Source of the DNA: Candidatus Nitrosopelagicus sp.
Lineage (GTDB): Archaea > Thermoproteota > Nitrososphaeria > Nitrososphaerales > Nitrosopumilaceae
Direction of reading: 5' to 3'
Assembly: GCA_028345195.1 (NCBI GenBank)
Contig: JAOMCX010000002.1
Location: 62,001 to 126,000 of the forward strand
Length of the DNA: 64,000 bases
In this document: positions 25,657 through 34,905 of the stretch, in pieces
Numbering within the stretch: position 1 is the first letter of the stretch
How the letters are laid out: each line of letters begins with the position of its first letter
Notes under the pieces: model-generated
What the model saw: the letters and a program-made list of their open reading frames with translations, nothing else
What the model was told of the DNA's origin: nothing
Database searches by the model: none
Translations under genes and position numbers: made by a program

Positions 25657-26171
25657 TTTTGTACGTCACTTGCAGGAGTGTTTGCTAGTCCACCAAGTAA
25701 TTTATCAATTTCATAGATTGCAAGTTTATCACGACCTATGAGATTGAATTTTTGAAGTATATCTTCAAATTGTTGCTCTTCTTCTATCTGTTCATTGACA
25801 AAGTACTGTAAGAATGTAATTGTGTTGTGATCTTTGTCTTTTTGAGCCAAGTCAACCATATGGTTTATTGATTTTGTAACTGCTTGCTCATTTGATAGTG
25901 CAGTCTTGCATATTGATTCTAAAGATTTGTAAGTTTTTGGTGGTTGTTTGACTCCAGGAATTATTGCGCCGAGACATTGACCATTAACAAAATTTACAAA
26001 TTTTAGCATGTGTTGGTGCTCTTCTTGTGCTTGGGAATGGAAAAATTTTGCGGCTCCATCGTAACCAGTAATGTCACACCATGATGCTGCAGAAAGGTAT
26101 GCGTTAGCAGCGTTTGCTTCCATTGCAATTTGGTTATTTAGTGCTTTGACTAAAGGTCCAGATATTTTCAT
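25653..26171 (-). CDS. ftn: Ferritin
   Basis: A 172-residue four-helix iron-storage protein. The ferroxidase-centre segments are seen: QIAMEANAANAYLSAASWCD (Glu in helix A), QEEHQHMLKFVNF (Glu/His in helix B) and NEQIEEEQQFEDIL (helix D). Length and order of helices match bacterial/archaeal ferritin. It stores iron for an iron-rich physiology and protects against oxidative stress. The gene is convergent with the transferase before it; upstream is the divergent PLP enzyme. Confidence 0.92.
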   Translation of the reverse strand: MKISGPLVKALNNQIAMEANAANAYLSAASWCDITGYDGAAKFFHSQAQEEHQHMLKFVNFVNGQCLGAIIPGVKQPPKTYKSLESICKTALSNEQAVTKSINHMVDLAQKDKDHNTITFLQYFVNEQIEEEQQFEDILQKFNLIGRDKLAIYEIDKLLGGLANTPASDVQN

Positions 26172-26278
26172 AGTATAACTTAGTGTCTGGAGTTAAAATA
26201 CTTCTCGAAAATTACCCTTACCTAATTACGCTAAGCTAATTGCAAAAGTTCTAAATTGAACCTCAATTATGAAATCAT

Positions 26279-27820
26279 ATGTCAGACAATGCATTAATGG
26301 AAAAATTTGAACAAGAAATATGGTCCAAAGTTCCCCATAGAGAAGAAAAGAATGGAAAAGTGGAGATTGTTAATGCAACACCGCTAACTGATCTTACTGA
26401 AGATTTGAAAGAATGTGCAAAGACAGTCTATGATGTGGATATTAGTGGAAAAGATTTCAAAGTTTATGGTAAATTTGATGGAACATTACTAACAGGTTCA
26501 ATCAAGGTAAGACCCGCAGTTAACATTATTCATGATGCAATAACTACAGGCAAAATTACTTCAGGAACAACTGTAATTGAAGCAACATCAGGAAACTTTG
26601 GAATTGCATTAGGATTATTATCAAAAATTGGTGTAACTGCAATTGCACTTGTTTCAAGAAAACTTCAGGAAGGAGTTTTCAAAGAATTAAGAAACGGAAA
26701 TATTCGAATAATGGATTTAGATATGGATATTTGTCCTGCACCTGGAATGGAAAGTAAACAAGATGAGTTAGTTGCAAAAGCTACCGCAGCAAATGTTCGT
26801 TCACAGATGATTGAGCTTGGATTTGAAGCTGAAACTTTTGATAACAATATTGTAGACATTGAAGCATTTTTAGCTAAAAAAGACATAATCAATCTAGCAA
26901 AATTCCTTGCAAAAATTTACAATTTATTCTGTCCAGAACAATATGATAATGATCTAAATGTTGACGCACATAGAACTGTAACAGGCGTTGAAATTGATCA
27001 ACAATTACATGAAAATGGTGAATCATTAGAAAATTTCAATATTGTCTGTACTTTTGGAACTGGCGGTACGTCTGGCGGATTAAGCAGATACTTTGATGAG
27101 ACATATAGTAGAAAAGGAGTTCATGTTATATTTCCACCAGACCAACAAGATGTTGCAGGAATAAGAACAGTTGGTAACGCAGATGGTCTAAAATATTATG
27201 ATCCAGAGAAATATGCAGGTAAACATCAAATTGACTTTGAGCAAGCAAAACCATTACTCAAATTTTTTGTTGATAAAGGACATGATATAGGAGAAAGTAG
27301 TGCACTTGAGCTTTATGCAGCATTACAAATGATATACAAAGATGGAGGAAATTATGTAGTTATGATTTGTGATGGAATTGGAAAATATAGAAAGAATTTT
27401 GAAAAGATTGGAAATAGCATAACACCTAATCAAGTTTCACAACAAGATGTTTCATCAAATGCAAATGACTATGATAGAGTGATTTGGATTCATACTCAAT
27501 ATACTCCACGTGAAGAAGGAATTGAATTACTTGCAAAATCATTAGGAATTGATAAGAGTAAGATTGTGGTGCCAAACGCCAGAACTGCACAAGAATTGCT
27601 TTCAGGCCAGCAAGTTCCAGAAGAAATTGATAAGGCATTACAAGAATCTGACGGAAAATCATTAATGGTGTGTATGGCCGGAAGAACATCTTTAATGGCA
27701 GCTAACGTTTTAGCTGAAAAGGGGGTTCAAACGGATAGTTTAACTGGAGGGATTACCGGTCTTCCTGAAAGCCAAACAAAAGATCTATCAACAATAATTG
27801 AACAAGCATCACAGTTTTGA
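26279..27820 (+). CDS. PLP-dependent enzyme (cysteine-synthase-like) fused to a rhodanese-like domain
   Basis: A 513-residue fusion. Residues ~30-390 are a beta-family PLP enzyme: GTLLTGSIKVRPA holds the likely Schiff-base Lys76, EATSGNFGIALGL the substrate loop and TFGTGGTSGGLSRYF the phosphate-binding glycine loop. Residues ~400-513 form a rhodanese-like domain with SLMVCMAGRTSLMAANVL, the Cys about 465. A sulfur-carrying partner on a cysteine synthase- or cystathionine synthase-type enzyme would make chemical sense, but the substrate is unknown. Helices around 205-235 are unusual for O-acetylserine sulfhydrylase. The gene is monocistronic-looking. Confidence 0.82.
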   Translation: MSDNALMEKFEQEIWSKVPHREEKNGKVEIVNATPLTDLTEDLKECAKTVYDVDISGKDFKVYGKFDGTLLTGSIKVRPAVNIIHDAITTGKITSGTTVIEATSGNFGIALGLLSKIGVTAIALVSRKLQEGVFKELRNGNIRIMDLDMDICPAPGMESKQDELVAKATAANVRSQMIELGFEAETFDNNIVDIEAFLAKKDIINLAKFLAKIYNLFCPEQYDNDLNVDAHRTVTGVEIDQQLHENGESLENFNIVCTFGTGGTSGGLSRYFDETYSRKGVHVIFPPDQQDVAGIRTVGNADGLKYYDPEKYAGKHQIDFEQAKPLLKFFVDKGHDIGESSALELYAALQMIYKDGGNYVVMICDGIGKYRKNFEKIGNSITPNQVSQQDVSSNANDYDRVIWIHTQYTPREEGIELLAKSLGIDKSKIVVPNARTAQELLSGQQVPEEIDKALQESDGKSLMVCMAGRTSLMAANVLAEKGVQTDSLTGGITGLPESQTKDLSTIIEQASQF

Positions 27821-27852
27821 TATTTATTAACAGTCTCAAGTAATACAAACTT

Positions 27853-28305
27853 ATGAAGTGTTTATCAGTTTGTCAGCCATTTGCCGAGTTAATTGTTAAA
27901 GGTAAAAAGACAATTGAATTAAGAAAATGGAATACAAAATTTCGAGGTGAATTTTTAGTTCATGCTGCAAAAAAGATTCTCACTGAAGATTGTAAACGAA
28001 TGAAAATATCACCATCAACAATTACAACCGGTTCAATAATAGGAAAAGTCAATTTGGTTGATGTGAAAAAATATGATTCAGATAAAGAACTCAGAGATGA
28101 TAGGAAAAAACATCATTCGACATCAGAGTATTCAAAAAACAAATATGGATTTATTTTAGAAAAACCAAAAAAATTGCGAGTACCTATTCCATATTTGGGA
28201 AAACTAAATTTCTTTGAATTCGAACCAGATGAAATAAAAAATAATGACGTTGAGTTAGATCTTTTTGAAGAAGAACATCGGTATATGTGGATTAACCGTC
28301 ATTAA
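27853..28305 (+). CDS. ASCH-domain protein
   Basis: A 150-residue protein with an N-terminal ASCH (PUA-like) fold: MKCLSVCQPFAELIVKGKKT, IELRKWNTKFRGEFLVHAAKK and TGSIIGKVNLVDV. Known ASCH proteins bind RNA or act as ribonucleases; the key Lys/Arg patch here is plausible. No second domain is evident. The gene is in the same orientation as TBP, 62 bases before its start, and probably has its own promoter. Confidence 0.8.
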   Translation: MKCLSVCQPFAELIVKGKKTIELRKWNTKFRGEFLVHAAKKILTEDCKRMKISPSTITTGSIIGKVNLVDVKKYDSDKELRDDRKKHHSTSEYSKNKYGFILEKPKKLRVPIPYLGKLNFFEFEPDEIKNNDVELDLFEEEHRYMWINRH

Positions 28306-28335
28306 TTGTAATATTTGATTGAAATCAAACCCATG

Positions 28336-28345
28336 TATATATAAA
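28336..28345 (+). promoter_or_regulatory. TATA box of the TBP gene
   Basis: TATATATAAA centred about 28 bases upstream of the ATG at 28368. This is the strongest TATA-like match in the window, and it lies in front of the TATA-binding protein gene itself, fitting possible feedback. A further TATTTAAAAG at 28351-28360 is too close to the start to be the box. Confidence 0.6.
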
Positions 28346-28367
28346 GGGAGTATTTAAAAGAGTAGAA

Positions 28368-28931
28368 ATGCCACAGACAAAACCAATAGTTAGTGTAGAG
28401 AACGTGGTGGCTTCAGCATCAGTTGATCAGAAAGTAGATCTTAATGATATTACCAAAAAATTTCCTGATACAGAATACCACCCAGATCAGTTTCCAGGTT
28501 TAGTATTCCGATTGGAAAGTCCAAGAACTGCTACACTAATCTTTAGAACAGGTAAAATGGTATGTACCGGCGCAAAGTCTGAAGAGATGGCAGTTAAAGC
28601 TGTCCAGACAGTTGTAAAACAATTACGTAAAGGAGGCATCAAAATTAAGAAAGATGCAGTCATTACAGTACAAAATATTGTTGCAGCAATCAATCTAGGT
28701 GGTAAAATCCATTTAGAGCAAGCAGCAAGAAAATTACCAAGAAGTATGTATGAACCTGAACAATTTCCAGGTTTGATTCACAGAATGCTTGATCCAAAAA
28801 CAGTAATTCTTTTGTTTGCATCAGGTAAGCTTGTATGCACAGGCGCCAAAAAGGAGGCGGACGTGTATAGATCTGTACATAACCTACATTCTACATTAGA
28901 AGAAAAAGAATTAATGATCTACGACGCGTAG
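28368..28931 (+). CDS. tbp: TATA-box binding protein (TBP)
   Basis: A 187-residue archaeal TBP made of two imperfect repeats of about 90 residues: SVENVVASASVDQKVDLNDI... and TVQNIVAAINLGGKIHLEQA... Each repeat has the Phe pair in QFPGLVFRL/QFPGLIHRM and the CTGAK loop. It binds TATA boxes and recruits TFB and RNA polymerase. Length is normal. N-terminal and C-terminal tails are short. Confidence 0.96.
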   Translation: MPQTKPIVSVENVVASASVDQKVDLNDITKKFPDTEYHPDQFPGLVFRLESPRTATLIFRTGKMVCTGAKSEEMAVKAVQTVVKQLRKGGIKIKKDAVITVQNIVAAINLGGKIHLEQAARKLPRSMYEPEQFPGLIHRMLDPKTVILLFASGKLVCTGAKKEADVYRSVHNLHSTLEEKELMIYDA

Positions 28932-28955
28932 ATTTTCCAATTCTATTTATTATTT

Positions 28956-29348
28956 TTAAATTTTCTTTAATTCATCTTCAATTTCAAGTAGAGATTTATT
29001 TTTTGGATCTAATTCTTTAATTTTGTCACAACATTCAATCACTTTATCTTTATTTTTTAAATTAAGATATACGCTTGCTTTAATTGCTAAAGCGTCAAGA
29101 TCAAATATACCAATTTCTAAAGTTTTATTCATGTATTCCAATGTTTTTTCAGAATCGCCTTTGATGTAATAGATGGTTCCAATAATGAATGCAATGTCAG
29201 GATCATGTTCGAGTTTTTTTTCAATTCCATGACCATATTCTAATGCTTCACCATATTTTTTCTCTCTTATACCAGGATCCTTTTCTTTTCTTGCTTGTTT
29301 GATAAGAGTTCTCAGATGACGTCGAGGATTATTAAAAAGACCGGTCAA
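28956..29348 (-). CDS. TPR-like helical-repeat protein
   Basis: A 130-residue protein with three to four tetratricopeptide-type helix pairs: REKKYGEALEYGHGIEKKLEHDPDI, AFIIGTIYYIKGDSEKTLEYMNKTLEIG and ALAIKASVYLNLKNKDKVIECCDKIKELDP. These usually serve protein contacts. The frame opens with TTG; no ATG is near. It is 15 bases downstream of the transaldolase gene, so it may be the last gene of the pentose-phosphate operon. Confidence 0.75.
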   Translation of the reverse strand: MTGLFNNPRRHLRTLIKQARKEKDPGIREKKYGEALEYGHGIEKKLEHDPDIAFIIGTIYYIKGDSEKTLEYMNKTLEIGIFDLDALAIKASVYLNLKNKDKVIECCDKIKELDPKNKSLLEIEDELKKI

Positions 29349-29363
29349 GTGTTATCAAAGATA

Positions 29364-30026
29364 TTATGTTTTATTTGAGAGCTCAGACTGTAATTTTTCC
29401 CAGTCAGCTAAGAATGCTTTAAGACCTTTATCAGTTAAGGAGTGACCAAGCATTTTTGCTAATACCCCAGCAGGTAAAGTGACAACATCAGCACCAATTT
29501 TTGCTGCATCTACAACATGTTGTGGATGTCTAACACTAGCAACAAGAATTTCTGTTTTAAAGTCATAATTTGAAAATACTTGTTTTATTTCTCGGATTAA
29601 ATCCATACCAGTGTGACCAATATCATCTAATCTTCCAATGAAAGGACTAACATATTTTGCTCCGGCTTTTGCTGCAAGAAGTGCTTGATTGGCTGAAAAA
29701 ACAAGTGTAACGTTTACAGGAATTCCTTGTTCTGAAAAACTCTTGCAGGCTTTTAGACCATCTCCGGTCATTGGACATTTAACAACAACATGGTCACCAT
29801 ACTCTCGAAGTTTTTTTCCTTCTTCCATCATTCCATCATAATCGGTGCTTACAACTTCTAAACTAACATCACCCTTGATAATTCTAGTAATTTCTTCCAT
29901 TGCAGTATGTGGATCACCACCTTCTTTTGCAAGTAACGAAGGGTTTGTTGTAATTCCATCTAACAAACCCATGTCATTATACTTTCGAATATCATCAAGG
30001 TTTGCGGTATCAAGGAAAATTTTCAT
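29364..30026 (-). CDS. tal: Transaldolase (short, fructose-6-phosphate aldolase-like type)
   Basis: A 220-residue class I aldolase of the small transaldolase family. N-terminal MKIFLDTANLDDIR and GITTNPSLLAKEGG, and VVVKCPMTGDGLKA with the Schiff-base Lys, are typical. It moves dihydroxyacetone units between sugar phosphates in the non-oxidative pentose phosphate pathway. Its ATG overlaps the stop of the transketolase C-terminal gene (ATGA). Confidence 0.93.
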   Translation of the reverse strand: MKIFLDTANLDDIRKYNDMGLLDGITTNPSLLAKEGGDPHTAMEEITRIIKGDVSLEVVSTDYDGMMEEGKKLREYGDHVVVKCPMTGDGLKACKSFSEQGIPVNVTLVFSANQALLAAKAGAKYVSPFIGRLDDIGHTGMDLIREIKQVFSNYDFKTEILVASVRHPQHVVDAAKIGADVVTLPAGVLAKMLGHSLTDKGLKAFLADWEKLQSELSNKT

Positions 30027-30991
30027 TGTTTACTCCGGATATCCTTGACAGTTTTTTCTATATTAATTGATGTGATACCATGTTTTTCCAATAATTGCGG
30101 AATTTCAGCATCACGAGCAGATTCACCAAACATATCTTGTGCACCAATTCTACGTATAGGAACAGGATATATCTCAGAGACTACCTCAGATACGGCTGAA
30201 CCAAATCCACCCATAATATTATGCTCTTCACAAGTAACAATTCCACCAGTCTCACGTGCAGCTTTTTCTAAAATATCTTTGTCAATTGGTTTTATTGTAA
30301 AACAATCAATTACTCTACATGAAATTCCATCTTGCTGAAGTTTGTCCGCAGCATCAAGAGCCATTTTTACTGTTATTCCAGTAGCAGCGATGGTGCAGTC
30401 ATTTCCATCTCGTAATGTGATACCTTTTCCAATTTCAAATTCTTGGGAATCAGAGTGAACATTAGGAACTTTAGATCTTGCCATTCTCATGTAAAATGGA
30501 CCATAAATTTGTGAAATATTTTTTGTTAATTTTGATACAGCGATAGCATCAGCAGGAATTATAACTTTCATGTTTGGAATAACACGCATTATTGCAATAT
30601 CTTCAATAGTTTGATGAGAGCCTCCATCAGGTCCAACTGATAATCCACCATGAGATGTTACAAGTTTAACATTCAGACCTTTTTTTTCGCCTCTGGATGG
30701 ATATGCGATCGAATTTCGTATTTGGTCAACACATCGTCCTGGCAAAAATATTGCATATGTACTTGCAAAGGATGTTTTTCCAGAATAAGCTAATCCTGCT
30801 GCAACAGATACTAAATTTGCTTCAGCTATACCTACGTTAAAGAATCTATCAGGAAAATTTTTTCCAAAGCCAGATGTTTTTAATGAATCAGTTGTATCAG
30901 CACCTAGAACAACAATATTTTTGTCTTGTTCACCTAATTCGATCAATGCACTCCCATACGCAGTTCTCATATCACCAAATTCGGCACTCAT
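30023..30991 (-). CDS. tktC: Transketolase C-terminal subunit
   Basis: A 322-residue protein with the pyrimidine-binding and C-terminal domains of transketolase: MRTAYGSALIELGEQDKNIVVLGAD, FNVGIAEANLVSVAAGLAYSG with the catalytic Glu of the cofactor site, and VTCEEHNIMGGFGSAV. It pairs with the N-terminal half encoded next door. The gene overlaps that half by ATGA. Split transketolase is common in archaea. Confidence 0.95.
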   Translation of the reverse strand: MSAEFGDMRTAYGSALIELGEQDKNIVVLGADTTDSLKTSGFGKNFPDRFFNVGIAEANLVSVAAGLAYSGKTSFASTYAIFLPGRCVDQIRNSIAYPSRGEKKGLNVKLVTSHGGLSVGPDGGSHQTIEDIAIMRVIPNMKVIIPADAIAVSKLTKNISQIYGPFYMRMARSKVPNVHSDSQEFEIGKGITLRDGNDCTIAATGITVKMALDAADKLQQDGISCRVIDCFTIKPIDKDILEKAARETGGIVTCEEHNIMGGFGSAVSEVVSEIYPVPIRRIGAQDMFGESARDAEIPQLLEKHGITSINIEKTVKDIRSKQ

Positions 30992-32655
30992 TGATATCCA
31001 AGCTCCATTGCTATTTGATGCAATTCATCTTTTTTCTTACCTATAACATGCAAATCAATCCATTTGTTAACTAATTCAGTTCCACCAAGTTCATTTGCTT
31101 TTTGAATTAATAATTTACGTCTAGTTCTTAATACTTGATTTCGGAATTCACGTATTACTAATCTTACATCAGTTTGACCAATAATTGCACTACCGCCAAC
31201 AAATGCACGTGCTCCATCTGTAAAACATTCACCAATATTATCTAGAGTGACGCCACCATCAGATTCTATGTAACCAGTGAAATCATTTTCTTTCAGATTT
31301 ATCATAAGATTTTTTGTTTTTTCATGCGTATTTTCAATATATTTTTGACCTGATTTTCCAGGTACAACAGACATTACTATAATTTGATCAAGTGTGGAAA
31401 TGAATTTTTTACTCCAATCAGGCATGGAAGTGTCAGGATTTATTGCTAAACCAACACTAACTTTGTTTGATTTGAGTAAATCATGGATTTCACCAAAACT
31501 TGATTCATCACATACTTCTGCATGAACGGTTATGATATCACTTCCAGCATCAATATAATTTTGAATTTGTTTTACAGGTTCATTAATCATAAGATGTGTA
31601 TCGAATGGAGTTACAGTCAGAGATCTTAATTCCTTAATTTTTGTATGATCAAAAGTAGAATTTGGAACAAATTGACCATCCATAACATCCAGATGTATGT
31701 AATCAGCTCGTCCATCATCACAACGTTTTACTTCATTTTCTAAGTTTCTCATATCACCTGCTATGATAGAAGGCGCAATCATAAATTGTGAATCTAATTC
31801 CTGATTAATTACAGGAACAAGGGATAATGCTGGCGCCTTGCCATGCCATTGTGGGTTATCTTCCATATGTTCAACTGCTTTTCCTTTGATTGTTCTAGCT
31901 ATGATAATTGACGGCATACCTTTAACAGATTTTGCTCTACTGATTGCATCAGATACTTGTTCAATTCTATGACCATCAACTTCTATTACATTCCATCCAA
32001 AGGAACGCCATTTGTCACCGGTTTTCCATCTACTAGCATCTTTCCACATTTCAGATAGTTCGTTATCATCAAGTGATTCGTCAAGTGGCATAATTTTTTC
32101 AGTGTAAGAATCTTGTTGTATAAAATTTCTATCTAGAATCAATGTAAGATTATCAACATTATATTTTGCAGCGGTCATTGCGGCTTCCCACACTTGACCT
32201 TCATCACTTTCACCATCACCCATTACTGTAAAGATGTGTGTGTCTTTTTGATCAAGTTTTGCAGCTAATGCATTTCCAATAGAGTAAGATAATCCAATTC
32301 CTAAAGAACCACCACAAAATTCAACACCGGGACATTTAAGATCAGGATGGCCTTGTAGCTTACTTCCAAATTGTCGTAGAGTGTCTAATTGTGATTCTTC
32401 AAAATATCCAGCTACTGCCATGTTTGAAAATAAGCCAGGTGATGCATGACCTTTTGATAAAATTAGCTTATCACGACCATCCCATTCAGGATTTTTTGGA
32501 TCATATTTCAAGTGATTATAAAAAATGCAACCCATGATTTCTGCCATGGAAAATGAACCTCCAGGATGACCAGAACCTGCAATTGAAGTTCCACGAATAA
32601 CTAATTTCCTGGCTTGAAGGACATTTTTTTTAATTTGATAGTAATTTAGGCCCAT
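30988..32655 (-). CDS. Transketolase N-terminal subunit fused to ribulose-phosphate 3-epimerase
   Basis: A 555-residue fusion. Residues 1-~285 are the thiamine diphosphate-binding half of transketolase (HPGGSFSMAEI, ILSKGHASPGLFSNM, GDGESDEGQVWEAAM and LILDRN). Residues ~292-500 (about 31156-31782) are ribulose-phosphate 3-epimerase: MIAPSIIAGDMRNLENEV, HLDVMDGQFVPNSTF, TVHAEV, VMSVVPGKSGQKYI and ESDGGVTLDNI contain the metal-binding His/Asp set. A ~50-residue helical tail follows. No stop or frameshift separates the parts. The next two genes complete transketolase and transaldolase, so one transcript gives most of the non-oxidative pentose pathway. Confidence 0.92.
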   Translation of the reverse strand: MGLNYYQIKKNVLQARKLVIRGTSIAGSGHPGGSFSMAEIMGCIFYNHLKYDPKNPEWDGRDKLILSKGHASPGLFSNMAVAGYFEESQLDTLRQFGSKLQGHPDLKCPGVEFCGGSLGIGLSYSIGNALAAKLDQKDTHIFTVMGDGESDEGQVWEAAMTAAKYNVDNLTLILDRNFIQQDSYTEKIMPLDESLDDNELSEMWKDASRWKTGDKWRSFGWNVIEVDGHRIEQVSDAISRAKSVKGMPSIIIARTIKGKAVEHMEDNPQWHGKAPALSLVPVINQELDSQFMIAPSIIAGDMRNLENEVKRCDDGRADYIHLDVMDGQFVPNSTFDHTKIKELRSLTVTPFDTHLMINEPVKQIQNYIDAGSDIITVHAEVCDESSFGEIHDLLKSNKVSVGLAINPDTSMPDWSKKFISTLDQIIVMSVVPGKSGQKYIENTHEKTKNLMINLKENDFTGYIESDGGVTLDNIGECFTDGARAFVGGSAIIGQTDVRLVIREFRNQVLRTRRKLLIQKANELGGTELVNKWIDLHVIGKKKDELHQIAMELGYQ

Positions 32656-32778
32656 TGTAGTTTATAGACCAAATTGATACTTTTAATTTTACACATGATC
32701 GTCCTCAAGAAAAAATACCAAGAATTACATAAATAGCTATTTCCGAAAATTTTAATCTTCAAAGATCTTACGATAAAT

Positions 32779-33165
32779 ATGGAATTTCGTGATGAGCTAC
32801 CACTCATGATTTATGATGACAAATGTTATGTTTGTATAAAATTTGCCAAGTTAATGAATTTCATAGCTAAAGGAAAATTACGTATGATCGGTCATTATAC
32901 AGAATTTGGAAAGACGATCAGAGAAGAAATTCTAGAAGAGGATGCATTGGAAATGTTTTGGTTTATCGATAAAGAAACAGCATATGGTGGAAGAGCTGCA
33001 ATATTTCCATTATTATCAGCAATTCTGAGAGTTCACGGTAGAAAGTTCAATGAAATGAGTATTCAAGAATCATGTGATATAGGATGTAAGGATTCCCTTG
33101 CGGTATTTTTCCGTTCTGCCAGTCTAATTACTCACAGTAGAAAGATCAAGATAAGTAATCTATAA
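32779..33165 (+). CDS. DCC-family thiol-disulfide oxidoreductase-like protein (DUF393)
   Basis: A 128-residue protein with the DCC signature near the N-terminus, YDDKCYVCIKFAKLMNF (DxxCxxC), and a later EMFWFIDKETAYGGRAAIFPLLSAI, both typical of DUF393. The C-terminal half also carries a CDIGC pair. A redox role is suggested by the CxxC, but no substrate is known. It starts with ATG and is followed at 25 bases by pepA. Confidence 0.8.
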   Translation: MEFRDELPLMIYDDKCYVCIKFAKLMNFIAKGKLRMIGHYTEFGKTIREEILEEDALEMFWFIDKETAYGGRAAIFPLLSAILRVHGRKFNEMSIQESCDIGCKDSLAVFFRSASLITHSRKIKISNL

Positions 33166-33189
33166 AAAAAGTATTTTTTAGAAAAAAGT

Positions 33190-34671
33190 ATGCGAATTAG
33201 AGCAGAATCAGTTCTTTCAGGAAAGAAAAAAACTGAGGTTTTATGTGCATTTTGTTTTGAAGATACAAACGCTCCAATTGGTCTAGAAAAATTAAATAAA
33301 AAAATAGACCAGACAATTTTACAATCAGTTAAAGAGATCAATGGAAAAAAAGGTAAAATTTCAATTATTCATTCGCATAAAGAAATTCTATCAGAAAGAA
33401 TTTTGATTGCAGGATTAGGTAAAAAAAGTAAACTAACCTCAGATGTAATTAGAGATGTTGCAGGTATTATCACAAAAAAAATTAATGAATTAAAAATAAA
33501 AGAATTTTCAATTATAATTCCTGATAAAACTCCAATTGATAATAATCTAATCATATCATCAATAGTAGAAGGTGCAAATCTTTCATTGTATGAGTTTGAT
33601 TTGTTCAAAAAAGAAAAATCTAACAATAAAAAACCTGATCTAACATTATTAACATCAGATAAAAATGCACAAAAAATAATCAAAGATTCAATTATAATTT
33701 CTGATGCAGTTAAATTTACAAGAGATGTTGCAAATCTTCCACCAAATGAATGTCCTCCAATGAAATTAGGTGAAATAGCAAAGAAGATAGCAAATGAAAA
33801 TAAAATAAAATGTACAGTATTTTCAAAAAATGAGATTAAATCGAAAGGATTAGGAGGAGTTACTGCAGTAGGTCAAGGAAGTAAGAATGAACCTAAATTC
33901 ATAATTTTAGAATATAGAAATGGGAAAAAGGAACAAAAACCAATCCTACTTGTTGGTAAAGCAGTAACATTTGACACAGGTGGAATTTCCTTAAAACCTG
34001 GAGAGAAAATGGATGAAATGAAGTTTGACAAATGCGGCGGGTGTACAGTATTAGGAATAATGAAAGCAATTTCAGAATTAAAACTTCCAGTTAATGTAGT
34101 TGCAATAATTCCATCCGTTGAAAATATGCCAAGTGGAGATGCATTTAGACCCGGAGATATTATAAAATTATTTAATGGTAAAACTGCCGAAATTTTAAAC
34201 ACAGATGCAGAAGGAAGATTAATTTTAGCAGATGGGCTTGCGTATGGAATAAAACACTATCAACCATCATCTGTGATGGATTTTGCAACCTTAACTGGTG
34301 CATGTATTGTTGCATTAGGAACTAATGTTGCAGGAATAGTAAGTAACAATGAAAAACTTGCATCAAGAATTAAAATTTCATCAGCAGAAACTTCAGAAGA
34401 AGTTTGGGAATTACCAATAAATGATGATTATATGGATATGGTGAAATCAAAGGTTGCAGACATCAAAAACCTTGGAATGGGAAGAGCAGCAGGAACGATT
34501 ACAGCTGCAGCATTTTTAGCAAATTCAGTAGGAAATGTACCTTGGGTACATTTTGATATTGCTGGAACTGCATGGATTCAACCATCCACTAAAAGTAAAT
34601 CATACAATTCACATGGTGCAACAGGATTTGGAGTCAGATTAGTCATAAATCATCTAATGAATCAAAAATAG
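33190..34671 (+). CDS. pepA: Leucyl aminopeptidase (M17 family)
   Basis: A 493-residue two-metal aminopeptidase. The catalytic C-terminal domain shows KAVTFDTGGISLKPGE (metal Lys and Asp), the central DKCGG and the signature NTDAEGRLILAD. It removes N-terminal residues from peptides in the cytoplasm. The N-terminal ~160 residues are the less conserved domain. Stop codon is three bases from the convergent membrane protein gene. Confidence 0.94.
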   Translation: MRIRAESVLSGKKKTEVLCAFCFEDTNAPIGLEKLNKKIDQTILQSVKEINGKKGKISIIHSHKEILSERILIAGLGKKSKLTSDVIRDVAGIITKKINELKIKEFSIIIPDKTPIDNNLIISSIVEGANLSLYEFDLFKKEKSNNKKPDLTLLTSDKNAQKIIKDSIIISDAVKFTRDVANLPPNECPPMKLGEIAKKIANENKIKCTVFSKNEIKSKGLGGVTAVGQGSKNEPKFIILEYRNGKKEQKPILLVGKAVTFDTGGISLKPGEKMDEMKFDKCGGCTVLGIMKAISELKLPVNVVAIIPSVENMPSGDAFRPGDIIKLFNGKTAEILNTDAEGRLILADGLAYGIKHYQPSSVMDFATLTGACIVALGTNVAGIVSNNEKLASRIKISSAETSEEVWELPINDDYMDMVKSKVADIKNLGMGRAAGTITAAAFLANSVGNVPWVHFDIAGTAWIQPSTKSKSYNSHGATGFGVRLVINHLMNQK

Positions 34672-34674
34672 ATT

Positions 34675-34905
34675 CTATTGATTTGTAATTTTTCTAAATA
34701 TCCAGTTTTTAATTTTCAATAGTGCAATTATCCAGATAAAAATTAGAATCATAGCAATTAGCACTTTTGCGCCAGAATTAATTAGAGGATCTAAGTTAGT
34801 ATCACCAGAAAATGATAGAGGTCCAACGAAAACTACCATCAATCCACCTCCAATTATAATTAAAACCCACATTACAAAAATAAATGAAAATATTGGTATA
34901 GACAT
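34675..34905 (-). CDS. Small two-helix membrane protein
   Basis: A 76-residue protein with two hydrophobic segments (residues ~5-28 and 47-65), the loop between them containing SFSGDTNLDPLINSGAK. It looks like a membrane accessory protein with no family match. Its ATG shares one base with the stop of the glycosyltransferase gene (TAATG), which suggests linked expression. Confidence 0.65.
   Translation of the reverse strand: MSIPIFSFIFVMWVLIIIGGGLMVVFVGPLSFSGDTNLDPLINSGAKVLIAMILIFIWIIALLKIKNWIFRKITNQ

Noticed and set aside
30988-32655. Fusion as a frameshift or assembly artefact
   Set aside because: The frame is continuous with no stop, both parts are complete and the codon use does not change at the junction.
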